Of a DNA stretch of 42,393 nucleotides, positions 6,283-13,573 are shown in pieces. The stretch's first letter is position 1. Every line of letters starts with the position of its first letter. Origin of the DNA: a virus; IMG/VR virus record IMGVR_UViG_3300000956_000010, positions 1 to 42,393 of that record; one strand, given 5' to 3'. A program made the translations under genes and the position numbers. Below the pieces are notes generated by a model. The model worked only from the letters and a program-made list of their open reading frames with translations. It was not told where the DNA came from and searched no databases.

Positions 6283-6509
6283 GCTACAAAGAAAAATTCA
6301 TCCAATACTTGAAGAGTAAAGACCTTATTTATTCTCAGAACGTCAAGACTGACTTGGAGGGTTTATTCGAGCAGGCGGACAATAAAATAAGAATCTTGCA
6401 AAATAAAGCAAACTCACTTGAAAGGCTGGAATTGGAAAATATGAACGACAACGAGCGGCTTCAGCAATTTTTGGAGCACTTAAAAAGAAATCCTCACAAA
6501 CCATTTTAA
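6279..6509 (+). CDS. Small coiled-coil protein
   Basis: This 76-aa, highly charged protein is helical throughout. A heptad-like stretch (ADNKIRILQNKANSLERLEL) suggests a short coiled coil. It starts in an ATGA overlap with the preceding gene. No function assigned. Confidence 0.68.
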   Translation: MSYKEKFIQYLKSKDLIYSQNVKTDLEGLFEQADNKIRILQNKANSLERLELENMNDNERLQQFLEHLKRNPHKPF

Positions 6510-6520
6510 TATCAAATACG

Positions 6521-6781
6521 ATGAAAAAGAAGGTTAAAACAAAAGAAGAGATCGAGGCCCACGAGCATGCCAAAATGCTAAAGAGGAGATTCAAAAGCCT
6601 CGTTACAAGCATTAAAAATAGCTGCGCCGAAAAGGGGCTTCATTGTATTGAGTTACAATTCGAGTTTCTGAAGAACAATCCGACAACCAAATTACCAAGC
6701 CCGCTCTTTAGTTATGATGAGCATATCAAAGCTTTTGAGGAGGGTATTGAAATGTATAAGGGTCTGCTGACAAACAACTAA
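6521..6781 (+). CDS. Small basic helical protein
   Basis: This 86-aa protein starts with MKKKVKTKEEIEAHEHAKML and stays helical, with two Cys residues (34 and 41). The mixture of basic N-terminus and acidic C-terminus gives no specific lead. It lies 11 bases after the previous gene and 4 bases before the next. Confidence 0.66.
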   Translation: MKKKVKTKEEIEAHEHAKMLKRRFKSLVTSIKNSCAEKGLHCIELQFEFLKNNPTTKLPSPLFSYDEHIKAFEEGIEMYKGLLTNN

Positions 6782-6785
6782 AAAC

Positions 6786-7139
6786 ATGGAAGCAAGCAAA
6801 TACGACAGCTGGACGGAAAAGGAGAAGATTGAAATAGCTTCCCGAACCCCTCAAATACAAGAAGCCGTTAAGATGCTTATTGGATTAATGGAAGATATTG
6901 AAGCAAAGAATTACATCGAAATGGATTTTGTTTTAAATGTAATGGGTGTAGATTTAGCTGACACAAAATTCAAGTTAAAAATACAGCGATTGCCTGTCGA
7001 TGAACCCAAGAAAGAGGATCAGGAGGGATTAATATTAGAACTGTGCTCAGTTATTGGCGATTCAATAGGAACCGAAAGCGAGGCGATGGAAATCATTAAA
7101 TCCCGTTTCACGATCACCCGTAAATCCAGCTCACAATAA
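6786..7139 (+). CDS. Early protein of unknown function
   Basis: This 117-aa acidic soluble protein has a helical N-terminus (EKIEIASRTPQIQEAVKMLI), a middle strand region (IEMDFVLNVMGVDLADTKFKLKIQRL) and an acidic C-terminal part. No catalytic or binding motif seen. Confidence 0.68.
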   Translation: MEASKYDSWTEKEKIEIASRTPQIQEAVKMLIGLMEDIEAKNYIEMDFVLNVMGVDLADTKFKLKIQRLPVDEPKKEDQEGLILELCSVIGDSIGTESEAMEIIKSRFTITRKSSSQ

Positions 7140-7148
7140 AAATAAAAG

Positions 7149-7346
7149 ATGAAATCGAAAGGATATTTTCAAAGACTAAAGAATCACCCTGGGGTTAACC
7201 CTGCAATTTTTATGACGATTTTATCTTTTGCAGCAGCCGCAAGTAATAATCATATATCGACCTTAAAGGGAGCCCTTATTTTGGGTGGCACCTGCGCTTC
7301 AATTTTTTGGGTTATAGTACTATTAACGAATTTTAAATCAAAATAA
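7149..7346 (+). CDS. Small membrane protein with two predicted helices
   Basis: This 65-aa protein has hydrophobic segments at about 18-33 (NPAIFMTILSFAAAAS) and 41-61 (ALILGGTCASIFWVIVLLT), with basic ends on both sides. This is a helical hairpin with both ends likely in the cytoplasm. It ends two bases before the next start. Holin-like size, but the early position argues against lysis; an inner-membrane modifier of the host is equally possible. Confidence 0.65.
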   Translation: MKSKGYFQRLKNHPGVNPAIFMTILSFAAAASNNHISTLKGALILGGTCASIFWVIVLLTNFKSK

Positions 7347-7348
7347 GC

Positions 7349-8101
7349 ATGAATTTAGATCAGGCAAAAGAAGAAGTGGCGATAAAACACGGCTACGAAA
7401 ATTGGACAACATTGTTAATAAAAATCCCAGACAGTGGTTGGTATAAATATTACGAAGAAGCTGGGAATTTGGTTATTTCCTCCAAAGACACCGAGCTATC
7501 TGACTATAAAGAAGCTCATGAGTCGAAACAAGAACTAGTTAGAGAGATTGGTAAAATATTGGATGGAGAAAATGCTGCAAAACAACCCTCTTTATGTGAC
7601 CTGGTTGGCCCGATAAGGGATTTAAAGTCCGAGCTAGAACAGGCGAAGAAGGAAATAGAGGTGTTGAATGATCGATATAACAAATTGAACCATAGCTACA
7701 ATGCTTTAGATGAAGTTTACAGGCAGGAAACTAGAATATGTCGTCGCCAATCCAAAGATATAGAAGAACTGAAGGCGATACTAAATTCAAATTCGCCAGA
7801 AGTTATGAAGTTTCTAAATAAAAATACAAAGGATAAAATATTGCTCAATTCAGAAATTGACAGGCTGAAAAAGGAAATCGAATCTTTAAAGAAAGAGCGG
7901 GATAAATTAAAATCAATGCAGCCTCATGGCGCAGAGTTTGAGAAATTAATTAGGAAGTCCAATGACTATAATAATTTACAGGCCGAACTCGACAGGCTAA
8001 AGGGGGAGATAAGGCAATTAAAAGGATTTAGGAAATGTAATGATTGCGAAACAGAATTTAAGTCCGATGGCCGTTGCCCAGAATGCAACCCACTAGGATG
8101 A
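7349..8101 (+). CDS. Long coiled-coil protein with a C-terminal zinc ribbon
   Basis: In this 250-aa protein, residues 1-70 form a small globular part. Residues about 75-225 are almost continuous coiled coil, with heptads such as LKSELEQAKKEIEVLND and LKKEIESLKKERDKLK. The tail has two Cys pairs, C230xxC233 and C243xxC246, typical of a zinc ribbon. It is likely a dimer or trimer that presents zinc domains to a nucleic acid or protein target. No enzymatic motif is visible. Confidence 0.75.
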   Translation: MNLDQAKEEVAIKHGYENWTTLLIKIPDSGWYKYYEEAGNLVISSKDTELSDYKEAHESKQELVREIGKILDGENAAKQPSLCDLVGPIRDLKSELEQAKKEIEVLNDRYNKLNHSYNALDEVYRQETRICRRQSKDIEELKAILNSNSPEVMKFLNKNTKDKILLNSEIDRLKKEIESLKKERDKLKSMQPHGAEFEKLIRKSNDYNNLQAELDRLKGEIRQLKGFRKCNDCETEFKSDGRCPECNPLG

Positions 8102-8131
8102 AGTTTAACCATTCACCAAAAGAAAAGAGAG

Positions 8132-8278
8132 ATGATAATCTGGAATTTTAAAAACCCGCTAACATTTTTTGCCTGCTGTATATGGAATCTATCAGAATAT
8201 AGCGGGCTTTCGTTGCCGAATAAAATTGTTCCAATACTATTTGGTTTAGTTATTGGCAGGAAGGAGAAAGGGAAATGA
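8132..8278 (+). CDS. 48-aa membrane-associated small protein
   Basis: An ATG at 8132 opens a 48-aa frame (MIIWNFKNPLTFFACCIWNL...) with two moderately hydrophobic stretches and a basic end (VIGRKEKGK). Its stop overlaps the next start as ATGA (8275-8278), the same coupling used throughout this operon. It is too short for most gene finders. It fills an otherwise empty 170-bp gap. Confidence 0.55.
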   Translation: MIIWNFKNPLTFFACCIWNLSEYSGLSLPNKIVPILFGLVIGRKEKGK

Positions 8279-8472
8279 ACACAATATCTACGACAATAGA
8301 ATACAATGGTGCTGTGATTAAAGTTGAGAATAATAAAGTATATACTCGTGCCTTTGGAACCACAATTTATAATCATTCAATGCATTGGAGTTGGATTGAA
8401 ATAACAGATAAAATGACCAAATCGCTTAGGGATTATCTTAAGGAAAACAATTTATTTAACCCCAATCAGTAA
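8275..8472 (+). CDS. Small beta-rich early protein
   Basis: This 65-aa protein has alternating strand pattern TTIEYNGAVIKVENNKVYTRAF, then a Trp-containing turn (MHWSWIEITDKM) and a helical end. It is coupled to the 48-aa gene by ATGA. Function unknown. Confidence 0.66.
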   Translation: MNTISTTIEYNGAVIKVENNKVYTRAFGTTIYNHSMHWSWIEITDKMTKSLRDYLKENNLFNPNQ

Positions 8473-8491
8473 CAACCTAAAAACAGCCCCA

Positions 8492-8731
8492 ATGGAAGAA
8501 AACAAACCAACAACTCAGGAAGTCATTGAAAAATATTTTAAGGACGAAAGGAATATATATTTCAGTAGCAGTGATTCACTTAAAGCAATTGAAGGCGATA
8601 CTTATTTGACTTACAGAAAGACGGGTAAAATAGAGCTATGGTTTGGCGGAAATAATGGTGAATTTTGTCTGCTTTGTACAACTGATGGAAAATCTCTCGA
8701 AAACCTAATAAAAGCAATAATTTATCCCTAA
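8492..8731 (+). CDS. Small early protein of unknown function
   Basis: This 79-aa acidic protein has a helical N-terminal part (TTQEVIEKYFKDERNIYF) and a beta-like second half (TYLTYRKTGKIELWFGGNN). Nothing specific can be recognised. It sits between two very small coupled genes. Confidence 0.65.
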   Translation: MEENKPTTQEVIEKYFKDERNIYFSSSDSLKAIEGDTYLTYRKTGKIELWFGGNNGEFCLLCTTDGKSLENLIKAIIYP

Positions 8732-8736
8732 TTTTT

Positions 8737-8862
8737 ATGCCACAAGAAAACGTGCTGACGCAATTAACCGAAGCTGAGATTGGGGCTCTTTGTATAATTG
8801 GACTATGCTTTATTGTTTTTATAATCGCATTAATATTTAAATCAAAATTGGACAAAAAATGA
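8737..8862 (+). CDS. 41-aa single-helix membrane protein
   Basis: An ATG at 8737 opens a 41-aa frame. It has a polar acidic start (MPQENVLTQLTEAEIGA), one clear transmembrane helix (about 18-34, CIIGLCFIVFIIALIF) and a basic tail, predicting an outside-in N-terminus. Its stop overlaps the next start as ATGA (8859-8862), which supports translation. Confidence 0.6.
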   Translation: MPQENVLTQLTEAEIGALCIIGLCFIVFIIALIFKSKLDKK

Positions 8863-9191
8863 CAACACAAAAAAAATTCAAAGTAGGGGATAAAGTTATA
8901 ATCAATGGTGTTATAACAGAAATAAATACGAAAGAATCAGGGGATACACACCCCATTAAAGTAAGTTTTGAAACATTAAAACAATATGATTATGCCATGT
9001 GGTTTACCGAAACTGGTGGTTTTAACTACGGGCAGAAGCCGATATTATTCCACGCCAAAGAAATTGTAACTGTTAAAATATTTGGCAAGCAGGAGTTCAA
9101 TCGAGCAATAGAACTATGCAAGAAAAATTTAAGAGCCAGCAGTAATGTTGCTCATCAAAGTGAAATATTCGATAACCTCAAGATAAAATGA
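8859..9191 (+). CDS. Paralogue of the first early gene's beta domain
   Basis: In this 110-aa protein, the stretch FKVGDKVIINGVITEINT ... HPIKVSFE ... MWFTETGGF ... PILFHAKE follows the same order of elements as residues 5-70 of the gene at 4841 (FKIGEKV ... YPFRVRF ... WTFTEDGKL ... PSIFPYPV). I infer a shared small SH3/KOW-like fold, duplicated within the early operon. It ends in an ATGA overlap with the next gene. Function unknown. Confidence 0.7.
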   Translation: MTTQKKFKVGDKVIINGVITEINTKESGDTHPIKVSFETLKQYDYAMWFTETGGFNYGQKPILFHAKEIVTVKIFGKQEFNRAIELCKKNLRASSNVAHQSEIFDNLKIK

Positions 9192-9403
9192 CAACAGAGC
9201 AGAAAAACGATTTAATTGCAGAACAACAATTAGAAATAAGAGAGCTAAAGAAACGGTGCAAGGAGAATAAAAAATTAAGCCATCTTATCAGCATGAAATT
9301 TATTGCAATTGGGCAACCGTTGAACGACAATTGTTTAAAATTCAACAAGAATCAACTGAGATGGTGTCAGGGGGTGTTAGACTTAGTAGAACAAATAACT
9401 TAG
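9188..9403 (+). CDS. Small coiled-coil protein
   Basis: The N-terminal half of this 71-aa protein is a heptad-rich helix (EQQLEIRELKKRCKENKKL), and the rest is helical with two more Cys residues. It is coupled to the preceding gene by ATGA. No family recognised. Confidence 0.66.
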   Translation: MTTEQKNDLIAEQQLEIRELKKRCKENKKLSHLISMKFIAIGQPLNDNCLKFNKNQLRWCQGVLDLVEQIT

Positions 9404-9407
9404 TTAA

Positions 9408-9758
9408 ATGGAATCAAAAGAAATAAGCGACGATGAGATGATGAAAGATGCCAATAAATGGTCTCTATCATTTGACAGGATGGAGCAATTGACAGTTAAA
9501 TCGGCTCATTATGCTGGGCAAAAATTAATGCTCAATAAAATCTCCTCCCTTATCCCTAAATGGAGAAAGGTGGAAGAGGGTCTGCCAAAAAATAAAAAAC
9601 CAATAAGGTTGATGCTTTTAACTCACGACAATGAGATCATTGTTCGCCTTCTTAGTGAGACAAGTTTTATCGGTAGACGTGGTGAGGAAAATTCTATAAA
9701 AGAAATAGCTTCTCGTTGGATGCCCGAATCAGAATTGTTAAACCTAATACCTAAATAA
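9408..9758 (+). CDS. DUF551-like protein
   Basis: In this 116-aa protein, residues about 51-110 follow the DUF551 layout common in phages: WRKVEEGLPKNKKPIRLMLL, a central strand pair, then SRWMPESELLNL at the end. The N-terminal 45 residues are an extra helical region. DUF551 proteins have no established function. Here the gene lies just before the MazG-like gene. Confidence 0.7.
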   Translation: MESKEISDDEMMKDANKWSLSFDRMEQLTVKSAHYAGQKLMLNKISSLIPKWRKVEEGLPKNKKPIRLMLLTHDNEIIVRLLSETSFIGRRGEENSIKEIASRWMPESELLNLIPK

Positions 9759-9761
9759 ATC

Positions 9762-10157
9762 ATGGAAACAGCTGTACCAATAAAATTAAACGCATTGGCT
9801 CAAATTATATTCGAGAGAAACGTAGCATCCGGCTATTATAAATCAGAGAAAAATATCGGAGAGATGCTGGCCCTTATACATTCAGAAGTTTCAGAAGCCC
9901 TTGAAGCTGATCGAGAAGATAAATATTCGGTAGGAGCTTCTCGTAACATTCACGTAATTAATGGATGGGTGAAAGATTCTGATTTTCTTGAACATTACCA
10001 ACAAGCAATAAAAGGTACGTTTGATGAAGAAATGGCCGACATAATTATAAGGGTGTTAGATCTTTGTGGATTTAAAGGAATTGATATTGCTGGCCATATC
10101 CATGCAAAACTAAGATATACCTCAATTAAGGGTAGAAACAAGAAAAAGAGTTACTAA
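9762..10157 (+). CDS. MazG-like NTP pyrophosphohydrolase
   Basis: This 131-aa protein has the metal-binding pattern of the all-alpha NTP pyrophosphatase superfamily: SEVSEALEADRED with E42 and E45, then FDEEMADIIIRVLD with E90 and D93. It ends in HIHAKLRYTSIKGRNKKKSY, close to the terminus of phage MazG-like proteins. These enzymes cleave nucleoside triphosphates to monophosphate and pyrophosphate. In phages they are proposed to shape nucleotide pools or blunt host alarmone signalling. The catalytic residues appear complete. Confidence 0.85.
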   Translation: METAVPIKLNALAQIIFERNVASGYYKSEKNIGEMLALIHSEVSEALEADREDKYSVGASRNIHVINGWVKDSDFLEHYQQAIKGTFDEEMADIIIRVLDLCGFKGIDIAGHIHAKLRYTSIKGRNKKKSY

Positions 10158-10173
10158 CTAAAAACCTAAAACC

Positions 10174-10452
10174 ATGTGTACAATAACAGAAACAACTCAT
10201 GTAGCAGAGCACGACATCTACGTAGAAAAACACGTCGAAATAATCGAAGGTAGAACCCTGTCAAGCCCCAGGGGATATGACTACGGCATCCATTATAAAG
10301 ACAAGGAAGGAATTTATCATTCCTATCCTGAAGGCTCAAACCTGGGTAACGCCATCTTTATAATCCCAGCAGGAACAAAATACAGGTTTGATCCGCATCA
10401 AAACATCATTCAATCGGATAAAATAATGTTTGTTAAATTTAAAGAGAAATAA
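10174..10452 (+). CDS. Early protein of unknown function
   Basis: This 92-aa protein begins MCTITETTHVAEHDIYVEKH, with strand-rich segments throughout (GYDYGIHYKDKEGIYHSY, AIFIIPAGTKYRF). The composition suggests a small all-beta fold. It ends one base before the next start. I do not recognise a family. Confidence 0.68.
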   Translation: MCTITETTHVAEHDIYVEKHVEIIEGRTLSSPRGYDYGIHYKDKEGIYHSYPEGSNLGNAIFIIPAGTKYRFDPHQNIIQSDKIMFVKFKEK

Positions 10453-10453
10453 G

Positions 10454-10645
10454 ATGGCTCCAGAACAAATACAACAAGAGTGCGAGAAAATGTATGCTCA
10501 GATAAACCTTTGCGAAGAGCAACTAAGTATTTTAAGAAAGATGTGTAAACATGAAAAGACATTTGTTGGCGATTATCAATGGAGATTGGGGTCTATTATA
10601 CGAACAAAGCTTTGTAAATATTGTTTAACCCCTTTACAGCACTAG
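10454..10645 (+). CDS. Small helical protein with a Cys/His cluster
   Basis: I choose the ATG at 10454, one base after the preceding stop, over an upstream ATG at 10430 that would overlap it. The 63-aa protein has an N-terminal coiled segment (IQQECEKMYAQINLCEEQL) and then KMCKHEK ... KLCKYCLTPL. That layout could bind a metal through CxH and CxxC. Function unknown. Confidence 0.66.
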   Translation: MAPEQIQQECEKMYAQINLCEEQLSILRKMCKHEKTFVGDYQWRLGSIIRTKLCKYCLTPLQH

Positions 10646-10649
10646 CCCC

Positions 10650-10916
10650 ATGACACAAGAAGAAACAAAAGACAAGATTGATAAAATTTTAATGGATTAT
10701 GAATTGGGTCTGGATGGGGAAAATGTTGTTTCGGGTTATTTTTCTCACCTAGCCGCAAGAAAAAACATTTTAAAGCTAATCACTACAACTAAAATAAGAA
10801 TGATCGAGCAAATACAAAAATCATTTGATAACGACGGATTTATCGTCGGTAATATGTTGTTGAGCGATATGGTAAACGACTCATACGAAGAGCTCACTAA
10901 ACTAGAAAAGAAATGA
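10650..10916 (+). CDS. Small helical early protein
   Basis: This 88-aa acidic protein is helical (TKDKIDKILMDYELGL, AARKNILKLITTTKIRMIEQI). It ends in an ATGA overlap with the next gene. No motif recognised. Confidence 0.66.
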   Translation: MTQEETKDKIDKILMDYELGLDGENVVSGYFSHLAARKNILKLITTTKIRMIEQIQKSFDNDGFIVGNMLLSDMVNDSYEELTKLEKK

Positions 10917-11176
10917 AAAAAGGAGATTTTGTTACAGACGGCAAGAAGATTATACTTGTAACCGGAGGAGGCAAGGAGCCATTTGGAGACATGGCTTTTT
11001 CGGGAGTTGTGGTGGAGACACTTCCTCTTTGTGACGACGGATCAGAAATTGGTTACTATTCTCGATCCTGGGCACACAACTCATTTTCTAAATCTGAAGT
11101 GTCTATTAGGGTCGCAATAAACGACGGCAGCAGCAGTGTTAAAAGGTGTAAAGAATGCTTACAAATAATTCAATGA
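10913..11176 (+). CDS. Small beta-rich early protein
   Basis: This 87-aa protein follows a pattern I have seen in several phage hypothetical proteins: KKGDFVTDGKKIILVTGG, a middle FSGVVVE strand, then GYYSRSWAHNSF. It ends with a CKEC pair. It may be a compact beta fold with a metal site, but no function is known to me. The start overlaps the previous stop as ATGA. Confidence 0.68.
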   Translation: MKKGDFVTDGKKIILVTGGGKEPFGDMAFSGVVVETLPLCDDGSEIGYYSRSWAHNSFSKSEVSIRVAINDGSSSVKRCKECLQIIQ

Positions 11177-11177
11177 T

Positions 11178-11786
11178 ATGAATACACAACTCCAATTTAG
11201 AAGCCCAGATCCGGGGAGATTAATTAAAATATTCGCTGCGCTACTTTTCTTTTTGTGGCTCTTCGGTTTATGCGCCTGCTCGCCCGAAAAACGACTCGCT
11301 CGAATCGTAAAGAAGCACCCCGAATTAGTTAAATCCGATACGATAGAGAAAATAATTGAAATCAGTATCCCAGAAATCGAGATTGACACCTCAAAGGAAA
11401 TTAACCCGATTTACATCAAATCATTACTTGAGACGATCGAAAAGTACTCCAAAGGCATAGACAGCCCAAAAGGGGTCGAACTTAAACGAGAGGTCATAAA
11501 TATAGTAAACAATGTATCGCTAATAAAAGACACAATGTCATTCACCGAGGATGGGGTTCTGGTTAAACTATGGCAGCATAATGGCCGGGTGAATCTGAAA
11601 ATATTCAAGCCTGAAGAGAAAAAAGAGGTCAAGGTACCAGTTACAGTGAATACCATTCAGCCTGCGATCGAGTCCAAAAAATTTAATTGGGTTGCTTTTA
11701 TAGCGGGGTTGTGCTCCGGAATAGCTCTCAGTTACTTTATTATAAAGCTTTTCATATATCTATTCAAACCTAAGTCAAACAATTAA
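11178..11786 (+). CDS. Lipoprotein with a C-terminal membrane helix (u-spanin-like topology)
   Basis: In this 202-aa protein, residues 16-31 form a hydrophobic signal ending in the lipobox-like LCAC, with Cys34 as the candidate lipidated residue, followed by SPEKRLARIVKKHPELV. The long middle part is charged, with strand and helix propensity. Residues about 171-194 (WVAFIAGLCSGIALSYFIIK...) are a transmembrane helix with a short basic tail. A lipid anchor at one end and an inner-membrane helix at the other is the topology of unimolecular spanins such as T1 gp11. The gene is far from the lysis genes, so a different envelope role is possible. The -2 Cys makes the lipobox non-canonical. Confidence 0.65.
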   Translation: MNTQLQFRSPDPGRLIKIFAALLFFLWLFGLCACSPEKRLARIVKKHPELVKSDTIEKIIEISIPEIEIDTSKEINPIYIKSLLETIEKYSKGIDSPKGVELKREVINIVNNVSLIKDTMSFTEDGVLVKLWQHNGRVNLKIFKPEEKKEVKVPVTVNTIQPAIESKKFNWVAFIAGLCSGIALSYFIIKLFIYLFKPKSNN

Positions 11787-11797
11787 AACCAGAAACC

Positions 11798-12061
11798 ATG
11801 TGGATTAAAACAATCTTAACGCAATTCAAGAACAAAAAATTAACAGTGGCTGCATTCGTGGATGATGCACCATCAGTAAAAGCAGATACTTATCCAGAGC
11901 AGCCTTATTGGGTTTCCCTAAGGTGTGTATATGGATCGACGGTATTAAAGGATAGTGTTTTATTATGCAGCCTTGAATCTGCTCAGGATTTTGTGTCCAA
12001 TTTTAATAGCTCAATGGCTATTTCTTTTCTAAAAAGGCAGTACAATAGGATCGTGGTTTAA
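11798..12061 (+). CDS. Last gene of the rightward early operon, unknown function
   Basis: This 87-aa protein has mixed strands and helices (KKLTVAAFVDDAPSV, YWVSLRCVYGSTVLKDSVLL). Nothing specific is recognised. It is followed within 76 bases by the bidirectional terminator. Confidence 0.68.
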   Translation: MWIKTILTQFKNKKLTVAAFVDDAPSVKADTYPEQPYWVSLRCVYGSTVLKDSVLLCSLESAQDFVSNFNSSMAISFLKRQYNRIVV

Positions 12062-12071
12062 AAACAATTCC

Positions 12072-12079
12072 TATCTTTG
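12072..12079 (+). promoter_or_regulatory. Possible -7 element in the convergent gap
   Basis: TATCTTTG matches the -7 consensus TAnnTTTG, but no TTTG lies at the expected upstream distance. If used, it would give a transcript of only about 85 nt ending at the terminator at 12137-12170, a candidate small RNA. The call is weak. Confidence 0.3.
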
Positions 12080-12136
12080 TCGAGCTATTAGTTAATACAA
12101 TAAATCCTAAACGTGGTGTCATGCTGCTTTGAAGAG

Positions 12137-12170
12137 TAAAAACCCTGGGAACCCAATCTCAGGGTTTTTA
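12137..12170. terminator. Bidirectional intrinsic terminator between convergent operons
   Basis: TAAAAACCCTG (12137-12147) and CAGGGTTTTTA (12160-12170) form a perfect 11-bp stem with a 12-nt loop. There are A-runs on one side and T-runs on the other, so it works in either direction. It separates the rightward early operon from the leftward operon. The stop codon of the leftward HTH gene lies inside the right arm. Confidence 0.85.
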
Positions 12171-12365
12171 TTTGAACCCGTATTTTTCTAAGATGAGAAG
12201 TAATTTGTTTTTAAGCGAATCGGTTAACGGCTGAGTTCCGCTTAAAACCCTGTTGAGATATTGTTGGCTTACCCCTGCCTCCTGGCAAATCCCTGACTTA
12301 TTTATTCCCGGTCTTTGGAAGAACTTTTTTATCCTTCCCAGGAGGTAATTGCTTTGTTTCTTCAT
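12168..12365 (-). CDS. Small helix-turn-helix DNA-binding protein
   Basis: In this 65-aa protein, residues 8-60 resemble an XRE/Cro-type domain: a first helix (LLGRIKKFFQRP), then INKSGICQEAGVSQQYLNRVLSG, typical of the two recognition helices. It is shorter than a full repressor and has no dimerisation or peptidase domain. It is the distal gene of the leftward operon. A Cro-like or accessory regulator of phage promoters is the best guess. Confidence 0.72.
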   Translation of the reverse strand: MKKQSNYLLGRIKKFFQRPGINKSGICQEAGVSQQYLNRVLSGTQPLTDSLKNKLLLILEKYGFK

Positions 12366-12468
12366 TGTAAGGCGGATATATTATTTCAGTGAGTTTTGGG
12401 TCTACTGGATGACAAGTCGTTGTATTTATATTTTTTAACCTCCCGCAGGTTTGTCTTTTCCTTTTCAT
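12298..12468 (-). CDS. Doubtful small basic protein overlapping the HTH gene
   Basis: A 56-aa frame (MKRKRQTCGRLKNINTTTCH...) overlaps the first 68 bases of the HTH gene in another frame. Upstream alternative starts exist at 12507 (ATG) and 12519 (GTG). It is Pro- and Lys-rich with low complexity at the end. I list it because it fills a gap between operon genes, but it may not be translated. Confidence 0.35.
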   Translation of the reverse strand: MKRKRQTCGRLKNINTTTCHPVDPKLTEIIYPPYNEETKQLPPGKDKKVLPKTGNK

Positions 12469-12527
12469 AATGCTGCTTTTAGAAAGCGTAGAAAAAGGTG
12501 ACGGCATTTCTACCGCCACCCAGGTAA

Positions 12528-12728
12528 TTACTTACCTTGCTCCTTTAGGATCTCGTCAAGCGATTTCCCTTTGGCGCATTTTACGTGAACTACATTCTCA
12601 TGATCACTCATGTATAGCTCACTCTTCCCCAACCCCTTCTCCTTGTCCTTCCAATGCATCATAATTGGTTCCCCGCATACGACACACTTCGGCAAGGAAG
12701 TGATTGGTTCTACGCTTATTGTACTCAT
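12528..12728 (-). CDS. Small zinc-binding protein
   Basis: This 66-aa protein has C15xxC18 (KCVVCGEPI) and a second half with H48xxC51 (VVHVKCAKG). Together these can form a small CCHC zinc site. The C-terminus is a short helix. Role unknown; small zinc proteins of this type often bind nucleic acid or a protein partner. Confidence 0.68.
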   Translation of the reverse strand: MSTISVEPITSLPKCVVCGEPIMMHWKDKEKGLGKSELYMSDHENVVHVKCAKGKSLDEILKEQGK

Positions 12729-12781
12729 TTTTGGTTTGTTTTTAGTTAATAATTAAGTTAATAAATCCTAAGCTTTGAATT

Positions 12782-12997
12782 CTACGAGGAGTCCATATCG
12801 CCTCCTTTCTTTTTGAATTTGTCGTAAATCCAATTCCCTTTCGTATTCGGTCGATGCGTTATTACAATCTTCTTTTCTTCAGCAACATCAAACGGCCCCG
12901 GCCCTTCGATATCAGAAAGATCAACATCATCATTATAGCCTTTTCGCTTCCTGGAAGATTCGTGACCGTCTAATAAGTGATTGCCGTGAAAGCTCAT
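12782..12997 (-). CDS. Small hydrophilic protein of unknown function
   Basis: This 71-aa, very polar protein (SFHGNHLLDGHESSRKRKGY, DVDLSDIEGPGPFD) is likely partly disordered. Its start overlaps the stop of the preceding gene as ATGA (12994-12997), which supports expression. Confidence 0.6.
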   Translation of the reverse strand: MSFHGNHLLDGHESSRKRKGYNDDVDLSDIEGPGPFDVAEEKKIVITHRPNTKGNWIYDKFKKKGGDMDSS

Positions 12998-13236
12998 GAC
13001 AAAATCAGTTTATTAATAAGAGTCTCATCCTCATTCGGTCTGCTTTTTAATCCAAGCGATTCACTTTCACCGTAACACTCAGCGGATATTTTTGGCTCCA
13101 GATCGTCGGTAATAAAAACGTTGAATTTTACAAACCCTGCTGATATAGGATCGAACATCTTGAAGTCTGAGTGTTTCTGCCCTTCCGAAAATATGATCGG
13201 TAGGTTACCGGATGTGATGATGTATTTCTTTTCCAT
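12994..13236 (-). CDS. Small protein of unknown function
   Basis: This 80-aa protein has strand-rich segments (KKYIITSGNLPIIF, GFVKFNVFITDDLEPKI), probably a small beta fold. It is coupled to the next gene by ATGA. No family recognised. Confidence 0.65.
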   Translation of the reverse strand: MEKKYIITSGNLPIIFSEGQKHSDFKMFDPISAGFVKFNVFITDDLEPKISAECYGESESLGLKSRPNEDETLINKLILS

Positions 13237-13237
13237 G

Positions 13238-13573
13238 TCAGTCGATTTTTTTAACGATGTAAATTCTTTTTGTCCTGTCCGGCATCTTCGGCGGATTCAA
13301 AAGCAGGTCCTTAACCTCAAGCTTAAAGATAACTCTTTTGGTTCTCCTGAAGAGCCAATCTAAAAAAGTGGGGCGCGGGCAATAGAAGGTCAGATTTCTT
13401 GTTTCGGCCATGTTGGTGTAGAAATACACACCTATTTGAAACGTGACAAGATTTTTCATGAAATCATCGCTTTCATAGCCTGGTTGAACATAAGATCCGC
13501 TAACAACGCTCCTGGAAATCTTCTCGATTTTAGATATTTCTTCCAGCGTAAATTCTACTTTTTCTGTATTCAT
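13238..13573 (-). CDS. Protein of unknown function
   Basis: This 111-aa protein has a helical N-terminal part (TLEEISKIEKISRSVVSG) and a basic, Arg/Lys-rich C-terminal half (FRRTKRVIFKLEVKDLL, DRTKRIYIVKKID). It overlaps the preceding gene by 4 bases. I cannot assign a role. Confidence 0.68.
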   Translation of the reverse strand: MNTEKVEFTLEEISKIEKISRSVVSGSYVQPGYESDDFMKNLVTFQIGVYFYTNMAETRNLTFYCPRPTFLDWLFRRTKRVIFKLEVKDLLLNPPKMPDRTKRIYIVKKID

